Assembly (NCBI GenBank): GCA_034509495.1 | Contig: CM067518.1 | Location: 1,996,661-2,060,660, forward strand | Direction: 5' to 3' | Length of the DNA: 64,000 bases | From: Acestrorhynchus altus | Taxonomy: Eukaryota > Chordata > Actinopteri > Characiformes > Acestrorhynchidae | In this document: positions 38,942 to 51,900 of the stretch, in pieces | Numbering within the stretch: the stretch's first letter is position 1 | How the letters are laid out: every line of letters begins with the position of its first letter | The notes under the pieces: generated by a model | Seen by the model: only the letters and a program-made list of their open reading frames with translations | What the model was told of the DNA's origin: nothing | The model's database searches: none | Position numbers and translations under genes: made by a program

Positions 38942-40224
38942 ATATGCTTTATCACTAGTGATGCTGAGCCCCCAGGCTGTGCTCTAATTTGGGACCGGAG
39001 GCTGATTTCTCTCGGCAAACAGAAACAGGCCTGCTGCTGCTGCTGCTACTGCTTCACACATGAGCACAGTTAACAAGCCTTATGTACTTATGCAACAGCC
39101 TTCTTCACTCCTCAGCCGAAGCAGGCATCCATAGCAAACCCGATGACGCACCATAAACACGCACTGACTCAGTCTGAATTTAACCCCTTAGGCTGCCATC
39201 TTAGTATTCTGTTATTCATCTCAAAGCAACGGTTTTGTTGTCCAATGACTTTTGCCGTGACTCATCGCACTCAGCTGCAGGATATGCATGTGGGGCTGCA
39301 GCCAGATTTCTAACCAGACACCCACCCATTACCACCCACTGTGCTGTCCACTGTGGGTGGTAATGCCTTTATGATTTATTTCCAATACACTGATACCTCA
39401 CAACTCATACAGGTGTGGGAATTCCCAAGCCATCCCCTGAACTCAACTTCATGACCAATGTGCAACTGCTATGCCATGTATTTTGACACGTCACTGTATA
39501 GAAGAAATGCAGCTTGACTGGTATATAACAGAGAACAGCCCGACTGGTTGGAGCTGACACAAAGGCCATGGGAACTCAGAACAGCATCTCAGAATCAACA
39601 CATCCTGCCCGAATGGGTTTCAACAACAGAAGACCATGTGAGGTTCACATTTTGTCTGCCAAGAACAGAAAGCTGAGGCTGCAGTGGACACAGGCTCACA
39701 CCAGTCACTCACGGTGTGAACGCCACAGCCACTATTGCTGACTATGTGCATCATTTTGCGGCCAAAATTGACCCATCGTCTGGAATTGTGGCTACTTCCA
39801 GCATGATAATCAAAGAGCACTTCAGCTTCCACTTCTGTCAGACAAGAACAGGCAGCAGTGAGAAGAGGTTCTAAAAAACTACACAGTAGAAGACTGGAAA
39901 AACATAGCCTGGCCTCATGAATCTTGATTTCTGCTGAAGAATACATTTTACTGTACACATTGTATTGAACACCGTAAAAAATATATATGTTAAATCTACA
40001 GTACAATACTGGCAGCAGTTGTTGCCAGATTGTCACTATACATTATATACCATTGCAATGTGTAACACTGTAGTACACAATCTTAATTTGTGTATTGAAG
40101 ACCTGTTTCATTTTATTATTTTTGATTATTAGACATTTAATATAATAAAGTGTCCTAAAAATAATTGAGAAAAAACAATATTAGTCATTTTTTAGATTGT
40201 TTTATGCCACTGATATAATGATAC

Positions 40225-40279
<55 letters not shown>

Positions 40280-43200
40280 TAATTACACAATTTTAAAGCG
40301 AATTGAACACTTAAAAATGAAGTATTATTAAAAAAAACAAATAAAATAAAACAAAAAGGAAACACAGTTGACATTAAGGCTCATTCACAGTTAGTCTTGC
40401 CAAATAAACACAATGAGCAACATCGAGGTCAGCAAACAGGATCATGTCCTTAAATTAAATGCTTTAATGTAATATATATTAAAAGTCTATAATGTAGAGC
40501 TGGGCGATATGACTAAATAACTCATATCATGATACGCTTAAGACAAATGCTGATATACGATATGATGAAACATTTATAAGGTATAATGTTAAAGTATTTA
40601 ATTGCAGCACACGGTATATTTAAAGAGTAACCTTTAATCACGATTGTTCTACGACATAATTTGAACAAGTATTCTGTGTCATTTCTCTGGAAACCGAACT
40701 GGAATGATATCATACACAAACTGTGACCTGCGTAACAGATATCATATTACGATGTGGTCACTGTGCAAAACATATCTTGATATATAGATATTTATGATAT
40801 ATTACCCAGCCCTACTCGAATGAAATTATCATATCTAACCCTACGTCACCACGTCACAAAGCAACGTCACGTCAAACTGGCGTCAGGAACCGAGCAATGT
40901 GTTCCTCAGTGGCCTCCTATCAGATCTGAATCGATGCACCTTCGTGATGTAGAAGAGGAGAGCAGCAGCAGCAATCGCATGAAGCAGTTAATTCACTGCT
41001 GAACATGAACCAGAAACCCAGCTTTGAGCTCTGACCTCATCGCTCCAGGGCTGAACTATAGAAGCACATTTCTGGATACGTTGGAACCTGAAGGTTTCTT
41101 TGTTAAGCTCTACATTTGCCCTAAGTGCAGAACTGTGGGTCCACATGTCAGCGCTTGCCGTTTGAGGGGTTAACTGAGGATGGTTTGTTTATGAATTGCC
41201 TCTTAAGGCTTTTATTGATGCAGTGTTTAGAATTCCTGCCAAATCAAGCACATTGATCCACTAACAGCTGTATCACACACAATTGCTCCTGCAGTGACCA
41301 TGAATCGATCTGAAATGTGTTGGGCCATGGTACAAAACCATCGATGCATGAAACACCTCTGAGTGAAAGACCCCCATTCAGAGGTTTAGAGTCACAGTTT
41401 AAGTTTTCAATAAAAAGAAACAGGACTGACATTGCTTCACCGTATTATTCCTCTTTTCATAGGACACAGAAACTGTGACTTCCATTAACTTCATCATCCA
41501 ACTGGATGGTGCCTACCATGGTAGGTTTGATGAATCATCTCAAATATGCAAGCACAGTGACCCATATCCGAATACTGCTTGGTAAGCTAAGTATTATATT
41601 TTTCACGTCTGATTTCAGTTCATTTGCGCCTTCGCGATATATTGTGTCTCATCTGTCTCTTGTGATGATGTCAAAGCTTAGGCTCACTTTGGACCCACTG
41701 AAGGGCAACGCCAGTGAAATGACTGAAAAATGAGGCACAGTCTGGTATCTGGTTACATGTTCATTTGATAGCATACGACCATTCTGAACAAGGGTGGCGC
41801 ACTGACACTGCAGTAGCAATTTTGGGAAGCCAGTTTGCTAATGTCGCCCTAGATATTCTGGACAAGAACACTGCAATGGTTTACTTTTGGCCACAATCAA
41901 TGATGTCTATCTTACCTAATTGGACAATGTTCTACTGGTTGAGTAACTTCTGTGAAATGGCCTGTACATGATGATGTCAGGATGACCAATGGCCACCTTG
42001 AAAAGCGCAAAAAAGGTGCTAAAAGGCTGCCAGTGTTGCTCTTTAATACCAACCAATCATCACTTGAATGCCACAGCCTGTTTGAGTATTGTTGCTGACC
42101 ATGTGCATCCCTTCATGACCACAAGGCTGAATCAGTGAGATCAGTCTATCAAAAAATCTGGACAGATGGGCTCGGACACAACGATCCACAGAGTGACGGT
42201 GTGAATCCTGGATCATGCTGCTTTGCCATCAGCCATAGTCAGAGAGAGCACAAATTGCTGTGGGTAGATGGTGCTCTCTCCCAGGGTGTAGCACATCAGC
42301 TGTAGATGATAGGTATATCAGAAAGGGGTTTGGAGGAGCCTGTCTTTTGTTTGTTATTTATAAAGTAATTATAAAACTGTAGTAAAGCTGTAGGTCTGGA
42401 AGTCAAGTTGAGAGGAATGACAGCGTGGTCCTGATTCTGACCCTGTCCATCATAACAGAGCTCTGTCTTCCAGGGCATTCTGACCTTGGTGGACCTCATT
42501 AGAGTCTTCAGAAAGAACAGAAGTCCATGTCTCATCCAATCAGACAACATCAAACTCCTTCACATCATTAAGACCAAACCTCTCTCTGCAGTGGAGTGGC
42601 ATCCACCAGACATCTTGTACAAGATCTGACATTAATCAAAGAGATGGGCTGTTTGTAACCAGCCCATTTGCTCGGCCGTCACATAGCCCCTTCGAGTGAG
42701 AAACCAACGAGTGCTGTGAGTGATGGCTCCCCGGTGGCCCCTTCACCCTCCACATCTGAGCTTCAGCACACATGAGCGACGGATTGATTGGCCTGTCGCA
42801 TCTCGCACCTGCCTTGATTGCTCCTGTTTGGAGCCTCAGTGCTCGGGGAGATGCCACCATTCACTACAGGCATGTGGTCTTGGAACCTTTAAGGGCTTTT
42901 TGAGATTTTTCGAGATCTAGATTGAAGTTACCACGTATTGAGTATTTTAGGCTGTCCGTCAATGTATTCAAAGTACGTCTCTTTGGTTGTGGTGAAAAAC
43001 TGAGTCCAGTTTGCTGGACATCCACAGTTTGCTGATCATTTGCTGGTAATTAACAGGTGAGGGGAATCAGGTGTGTCTGGGCGACAAAAGCACTTAACTG
43101 CAAATCTGGCCTCCAGTACTGGAGGTCCCCACCCTTGTTTTAGAGCTTTCACTTGAGCATGAGCTCCCCTTCTCTGGACTCTGGCACAGGAAAAGCTGGT

Positions 43201-43893
43201 CATGATGCTACGGAGTCTGGAGGTGATGAGCTCAGGGGCTCAGGGGCCTAAAAAGAGTCCCAAACAGTTGTAGCTCTTGATGAGATGGACCTCTGGTGAG
43301 GAGCCCAGAAGAGCACGTTGATGACCTGGGGCCAGCAGAAGGAGCCATTACAGCCACACCATAACCACCTCCTCCTGTCTCCCTATATACACCCGCAGGG
43401 GGGCTCTCCAGTGCAAGTCCCCTGACAGCCCCTTGAGTGTTCTCCAGCTCACTCATCCATGGAGAAAGTACTCAAAACTGCATCTATAGGCCGCAACATC
43501 ACGACCATGTGACACACTCCTAAATGTCCGACAAGTGTCCTAATTTTTAGCCACAGAGGGAACTGAGACGATCTCCACACTGAGGTGAAGTGGCTCAGAC
43601 ATAGCTCCAGAGATGATACCCAGAGACCCAATCTGTCTCTCTCTTTCTCTCAGATTCTGACCACTGTTTGTCTCTCCCCCTTTTCTCCATCCTTTCTATC
43701 ATATTGTCTACGTAGCAGCAAAGCCGTCTCTGTCCGGCTGGAGATTAGGGACAGCAGCTGATTCTGTGCCAAAGGAGGCTGAATCCTCTCAATCACACCT
43801 GAATAGGATTTACTGCTTGAAAGGCTGCTTCAGTCGGACGTTTTGATCAGGTGAGAGTGCCACTTCAAAAAGGTGCTGGTGAAAGTGGTGTGG

Positions 43894-43933
<40 letters not shown>

Positions 43934-45196
43934 CACACAGCAGTGCAGAGCCTCTGAACCACATTCTGTGAGTCTTTCAACAAACAGGACCGGAGGAGTT
44001 GGTGGCGACTGTATGAGGACTGCTATCTTCTCTTCTTCACCCATTTTTATGTATTCAACATGGTTGAGATGCAGCAATAGTATTCATGTGTTCTTTGGAA
44101 CGATGGTGCTCCATCCAGTGCTTTTTTGATGAGCTGGGGTGTTGGGAATGAGGTGGGCTGATGACCATCCAACATCCTGACCTCACTAATGCTCTTGCCT
44201 CTGAATGCAATCAAATCACCACGGCAATGAGCTGGAGTGAAAGGACTTCCAAGCCGGAATGACGGCCACTAATGCAATGTCCCATCTGGACTGAGCGAGG
44301 ACTATTAGGCTTTTTTGGACTTTTGGCCACAGATGGAGTGTAACCAGAGCCAGCGCTTAGACTGTTGTGCCACTCGGGAGCAATTACACAGACCCTCCGT
44401 GAAATGTCCCGTTAACAATGCCACTGATAAAAATTTCAAGTAGAACAAAGCGCTCTGATTAAACCCAGGGCAGACTGGGCTATTTATGATCAACCCTGAA
44501 GATCAAAAAGATCTTGTTCCAGATAGCTGGGAGGACTGTCCCAGTAAAATTAGTTGCTCTGGAAGGTTCGTGTCGCAAATATCAAACTGGGAATCAAAAC
44601 CCATGAAGTATTCAATCAGAACATGAATATTCATGGCAAACATATTGATACGACTGGGAAGCTCAAGCCTGGTGAACTCTGAAAAGAACGAGGACGCAAT
44701 CATAATTAATTAAGAATAATTAGAGACAGACTCAGCACAGAAACACAACACTGTCATCAATTATATCAGTTTCATAGAAGCCAGAACCCTTTGGGACTCC
44801 AAATCATGGGGTACCATCATATTTACACTCATTTCTGCTTTAGGATTCATAGCTGAATGACGAACATAGGGTTCAAGAGGACAGAGAACAGACTGGATGT
44901 GTCAGGACAGACCCTTACAGACACCAGTGCAGTTCCCCTCGCCTCTTTAAAATGTGGACGGGATCACAATACGAGAGGCGTTTTAAACTCCTGTTGAGTT
45001 TCCACATTTCGTTTCCACAAAAGCAGACAAGTGCACCTGTGTGTGGGACGGCCACAGGCTCTGGAAATGTTTTTGTCCTGTCTGGAACTGGGAAAAGGGG
45101 ACAGGAGCACGGTTGGAGGGTGGACAGGGAGAATTCAAGCATGCAACTGTTCTGTCCATAATATTCCTGAAATAACACAGGCTTATCAGGGGACAG

Positions 45197-45242
<46 letters not shown>

Positions 45243-45363
45243 GATCACTTTATCAGACCTATGGCTTGTCTCACTGCATTCCACGATGCAGTGCACTTGA
45301 GATCACTCTCCCACACTCTTCCACTCTGTCTTGTGCTCTTTCTTTTTTCTCTATCTCCTTAAA

Positions 45364-45442
<79 letters not shown>

Positions 45443-45796
45443 ATTATACACAGATATGCAGTAATAATTAGTCATAAAAGCCTCGTGAATTTAGTAGGAC
45501 ACACACTGATGGGAAGACTGACCACTGGTTTCAACATTTTCCAATTGGACAGTAAAGATCTGACTGAAGTTCTGACCGAAGACCTAGAGCAGTGGTATTT
45601 AGAACACTCTATTAGACACTCCTACCGAGTGTCTCCACCTTGTAGATGTAAAGTCAGAGACAGAAGCTCATCTGTTTCTGCACAGTTTGTGTTGGTCGTC
45701 CTCTAGTCCTTCATCAGTGCTCACAGGACGCTGCCCACAGGACGCTGCCCACAGGACGCTGCCCACAGGACGCTGTCAGCTGGACACACACACACA

Positions 45797-45873
<77 letters not shown>

Positions 45874-45943
45874 CTTCCAAACAGCTTTACACTGTGAAGT
45901 GTCCCACTCAAGATGACCTATTTTCTTCTGAGCCATGCAAAAG

Positions 45944-45995
<52 letters not shown>

Positions 45996-48900
45996 TCCCT
46001 CTCTCTCTCTCTCTCGTCCCACTTTTTCATCATTAGGGAGGTAGAAACTCCCCCCTTCTTCTGAAATAGGGCGAGAGGCTATTTCAAACACCTCTGAGTG
46101 GCGGAAACACACAGACACACACTCCGATCAGCTGCTGTGAGCCGAACTACTTTAACTGCTTTTGTCAGAGCGTGTTTTCAGAGACGTGCCGAAACCGATT
46201 CAATCTGCAACCTTTACGAGATGCTCATACAACCCGTCCAGCTTTTCCGAGGAAGAAAGCTGACTGGGGGGGTCAGCTGTGGCCTTTCATATCCAAACAC
46301 GCTGACAGGGCGTGACTATGAAACTGTTGAGCCCTGGACTTTTAGTGGGTGAGAAATGAATGAAACTCTGAAAGTCTATAAATGAAATGCATTGTTCACT
46401 GAAATCCTGTTGATATGATACATAAAAATACAATATAAATATAAATAAATGAAATATTTTTACTGTATTTGTGTCTCAAACAAGCTTTATGAGGAAGGGA
46501 AAACTGTCTTGTATTTGAAATGCTGTTTAGTACCTTTGGTGTTACTCTGTTAGCAGCCTGCCTGTGAAAGGGTATCCAACAACGTAACGTGATGTCTTCT
46601 GTCTTTTTATCACAAAAAGTTGATCCAGCTTTACTTTTTGGAGGAAAACAAGTGTCTATAACAGCACAGAGACTCACAGGTAGTCTATACGCGCTACTCA
46701 TCATCATCCGTTTACTGCCGCTGGGACACTGACGCTGCGACGCTGGGACACTGACGCTGTGACGCTGGGACACTGACGCTGCGATGCTGGGACACTGATG
46801 CTGCGACGCTGTGACACTGATGCTGTGATGCCGGGACACTGATGCTGTGACGCCGGGACACTGACGCTGTGATGCAGGGACACTGACGCTGTGACACTGG
46901 GACACTGACGCTGTGACGCTGGGACACCAGCTTCAGCAACCTATGAGTGTGCAGGATCTACAGGCCCAGCTTCAACATCTGTAAATGTGCTGCAGGATAC
47001 CGTACGGAACCTGTACCTCCAAACCCAACCGGATCTCATCTCATATCTAGACTAGAGGCCCAACAGGGAACTAGGCTTTTCCCAGTGAACTCATCCTTTA
47101 CCCCTTAAATCCTTCATATTGTAATCTTACACTGATCACTTGATAACGTGGAAAAGCAGTGTAAACGTGTTTTGTTCCCTAAAAATAAAAACTCAAATGT
47201 AAAATGTTCTTTTCTGCAAAATCCCATCTTGACGCCTATTCTCCAGACTGCTCGTCTCTTCTGGGACACATCTGCTCAGCTCACCGCGAGAGCGCTCTGA
47301 TCTGTTAACGCTGGCGTTGAAAAGTAAAGCGAGACACGCACGACACGCTGAGGTTGGACATGTGTGCGAAACAGGCCTCAGAGCAGCAGCAGAGGGCAGC
47401 CACCACACACACCCAGTACGTCCAGCAGGGAGAGACCCGGGCAGCACTGGGCCACGGGGACCACACATGACATAATGTGCTATTTGAACGTGTTGTGTGT
47501 GCTGTTCCACCGCGGCGTTTCCCTGAGGACCGAGCGGAACCTGGATTAATGTTCTGGTTCTGTTTGCAGGCCTTTAAATCAAACAGAAAGCCTAATCAAA
47601 ACAAATGGGTCTGGCTTTCATAATTAAAACGGGCTCATTTAACACCACGCATAGCTGAGTGGTTTATCATGTCATGCCTGCAGTTGGGAAGTGGAATGGG
47701 CATCCAGGGACACTCAACACAGTCTGCAAGTGCCTGTACAATATTCAAACAGACAAGGTACTTTACTATCAACACATTACCCTTCAGAAATGGAGGACTG
47801 GAGGGCTTCGCACAACCTGAGCATTTGTACTTCTGGATGGTTTGGGAGATGTGGTGGACGCTGGTGCAGTCTGTGAAATGGTATATGTTGATCATGCTCA
47901 GGTATGACCAGGAACCTGAGACGAGTGGTGGGCGATACGGCGAAAACAGGACATCGTGATATTTTAAGACATTTTCATAAATTTTATCACAATATTACGA
48001 CGCATTTTTAATAACTGTCCCATCCAAAATGTGCTGCATTACATCACCTAAAACACAACTGATTACAGTATATTGTTCAATATCACAATTTGATCAAATA
48101 TTGGTATATTGCTTTACACTATAACTAACATATTCAGGTCAAACATCTCCTTTTGAGACCCTCATCTTGGTTACATTTACAGAACATCCTAAAACCACCG
48201 CCCATATTTTTACTCCACTGGCTCTAGAACAGCAACTAGCTTAGTCTAAAATCAATGTTGATCCAATGAACCATCAAAAAGCCTTTTTAATTTAGGATTT
48301 AACTTAACGTGTCTGGAAAACCACGAATATCTACAAATATTCCATTTTTACAGCTTAATTAACACACCAAACACTGTTATCAACGCAAAACACTTCATAT
48401 GTTTGAAATGTGTTTGATATTTGACATAATTAAGCAGATGCTCTGGATCCATTCATCACAGCAGGTCGTGAACAGCTCTAATGTTCGCAGCGCGTTCTCC
48501 CGTGTATACAAAATACACATCGTTTCGCAAAGCCAAGCAGAAATGTCACGGCACGAAGTGTTTCAGATTCCCACGACTGCTGACCAGCGCTGTGTTCGCT
48601 GTTAGAATGCTTACGCTCCTAAAAGCACCGGTTCCAAAGGGGGTTCTTTGCACAGTGCCACAGAAGAACCAATTTGGGATCAGGTGTACGAGTGAGCAGA
48701 CCCGTTTGAAAGGGTGAAGATCTGCCCCCACGTACTCATTTGAAGAGTATGGAAGGAGGAGGCCGAGTCCACCCTCGGATGTTGATAATCCGGGAGCAGA
48801 TTTTTTAGTGTTTTATGTGGGATTCGGTTGATGGAAGCTGGCACCAGTGGAGACGCAGCAGATAATAATAACTCTAAAAGCAGGTAAAAAAGAAAAGAAG

Positions 48901-51900
48901 GCTCAAGCCGAACAAAAAACACTTCATTATCGATTGTTGCAGCGACGTCCTCAAGGCCACAGGGGGCTAAATGGAGAGATCCAGTAATGGCTGAGCAGTA
49001 TGTGTTATTAGCTGGTCTAGATGCTGTTACCTACGCACTGCTGGCTTGGCCTACCACCTGCATCCGTCCATAACGCATTGTACTGGAGCTGTGAGAGACG
49101 GTGGCTGCCGGGTGTATAAATAGCCCTTCAGTAAAAGGTTAGATTGATGACGGCACACGTTGAAAGACGGCGTGACCTAGATATCCGTACAAAAGTGGCG
49201 AACCACTCCGCTTTGAAGGCCAATTTGGAGAAATAGGCGAAGCTGTTTATTCTGTTTGTCCTCATGCAGATCTTCTTGCAGGTTGTCGTACGCAATTTTG
49301 TTCTCGCATGAAATGAGAAAATGAAATTAGAGCTCTGTTCGGGCCGCAGCCACCGATTTCTCGCGTAAAACATGAATTCGCATCATCGGAGTTATTCAGG
49401 AACAGGTCTGGAAAAGCGTCCAGGCGTCGTAAAGTGCGTGAGAAACCTCTTTCACAATACCTCGCTTGATGAGGTGCCACAAAGTTCATTTCACACGCAT
49501 CCACCACGGCTTACGGGTGTGATTACTGGTGTGTTCTCGGGGCTTTTTAGAGAATGGGATGGTGCTGAATCAGCACCCAGATGAACACAATGCTGACAGA
49601 AAATCAAACGAAACAGATCAGGGCTTCCGTTTTAAACGCCAGCCGACAGTGGATGAGAGCACAAACTCAAGAGGCTCTTTGCTCCCAACTGAAGAAATTC
49701 CAACCCAGTTTTTAATGCACGTAGATATTAATACACGCTGTTAATACACACCTTCCTCAAGACCAAGAACCTCAGTTCAGTGTAAAATGGTAACACTATG
49801 CTGTGCTTGAGCGCATGGCAGCTTCTGAGATGCCTCCTGGCACTTTTCTGAAAGGGGTTTAAATATTTACCACACAGTCAACAGAGCAAAAAAATGTGGC
49901 ACCGTTTCCTGCCAAACACCATGACGCCTTCTCTACCTTCTGCACTGGCAGCTGCGTTAAGGTCAGAGGGAAGAACCTATATGGAGTTGTAGAGGTTCCT
50001 AATGGTGTCCTGTGATGATCCATCCCATGCAGCTTGAATGTTCTCACTCAGTTCTGCAGATGGTGTGGTAGGGGTGGAGTGTTGATAGAGCGTCCAATAG
50101 CATCCACACATTTTCAATCAGGGACAGGTCTGGAGATGAGACCGATCACGGCATAGTATCTGTGTCTTCAAGACGAGATGTTCAGACGGTAGCAGTATGT
50201 GGACGAGTGTTGGAATAGTGCACCGGAGTGTGTGTTCAGAAAAGGTAGAACCACTGGTTGCAGGACTTCATTAACCTAACGTTGGTCTGTTAAAGTGTCT
50301 GTAATGAAGACCCAAGAAGATCTGGTATTGTACCAAATTGCACCCACACCCCATGGCACCAGGCCTTGTGGACGTGTGAGCTGTATTACAGATGACTGAC
50401 TGTCATATGCAATGGACCCCAGATCATCACATCAGCAGTTGGAGCAGTGTGTCACTCCACAGCAAAGGCAGGATGGAAGTGCTCACCATGAAGCCTCCAT
50501 ACTCAAAGCTGACCTTGCTGGATCTCAAACAGAACCCGAAGACGATACAGCTGGCTGTATGGTATGGTCAGAAGATGGTGGGAAATTCATCCTGCTTCTC
50601 TTAATCCCTGAGTCATTGCAAAAAAGTGCGTTGTTCTCCATGATGTTCTCCATCATTCCAGAGAACACAGTTCCACTGCTCCACAGCTCAATGCTGAGGG
50701 GCTTTATACAGCTCTAGCCCACACCTGGCATTTGGAATGGTGCCAATAGATAAACCAATGTTTATCTGCTCCAGAAAGTGCTATTCTCCTCAGACTGCCT
50801 GAGGGAGAAAAGGGCACATATCCAGTAGCTTCCCTCAGGACCTGGCTGCCCAAACTGCTGAATATGATTTCTAAGCAGGGCTTTGATAAGGTGGACCAGA
50901 TTCATCCTGCTCCAACTTTGAGGAAAAGGCCAAGAAAGTCTTCATATTCACAACTAGGCTTAGTCTAGGCTTTCTAGTCTAGGATCTACAGGCCCAGCGA
51001 CAACATCTAAGATCAAAAGTTCAACAGGTTGTTGGAACCTGTACGCCTCCTTGCCCAACCGTATCATCTTGTATCCAGGCTAGAGGCCCAACAGGGTCCC
51101 AGAGCCTCCTGTCAGATGTACATCAGGATTGTAACCCCAAGTCTGCACTGAGACCTATGGTTTGGCATCTGAGAACACTGTTTAAAGTACGAGATCCTTG
51201 AGGGACGTCTTGAATTTCAATATGATCTCAACTTCAGGTGGAGGAACCTCTTAAGTTGCTTCAAGGAACTTTCGTCCTTTAATTCTTTTAGGAGTGTACA
51301 GTGGACGTATGCCAAGGAAAATGTTCACTTCAGCTCCCACATCACTTGGAAAACTTTAAACCTGACAAGAAAATGAAGTTATTTGTTGTGGGGGGGAAAG
51401 AATATGCTGCTAACTGGGTAAACACATCAGGTTGGTGACATCCATTCATCTTACTGACACGTTCAGACAAATATGACAACACTGCCAGATTAAACCACAA
51501 TGAGTGACATCATGGCAGGTTTGACAAGCATAATTACTATGTCGTAATCTCTGTGCTCTAAACTTAACTTGAACTTAACACAAAGGCTTTGCACAGCAGA
51601 GGTTGCTTCATCCTCCACACAAGTGCACCGCTCTGCTTTCATCTGACATACATTCCCTTCACATTCACAATCAGGACTAAGCAGGACGTCTTAACAGACT
51701 CCACAAGAAGAGTAAAAGCTGATGCCACTCTTACACGTGGCACTAATATGGGTCAAAAAGTATGTCATTTCATGGCATAGATCTATAATCAACACCGGCT
51801 TTCTGCACAAGCCTGCTCTAGAACATCTGCCGCCTTACAACCTATTTAAGGCCAGCCTGGACTCTCAGCTGCTGCTCTTAAAAATGGTTCCTAGAACCAT

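Noticed and set aside
44915..45178. Short minus-strand frame of 87 codons in intron 3
   Set aside because: No conserved motif, no splice-consistent neighbours and no repeat in other frames supports it as coding.
46396..46905. A 169-codon minus-strand open frame with Ser/Gln/His repeats
   Set aside because: Most of it is the 22-bp minisatellite, which stays open in several frames. The remainder has no homology.
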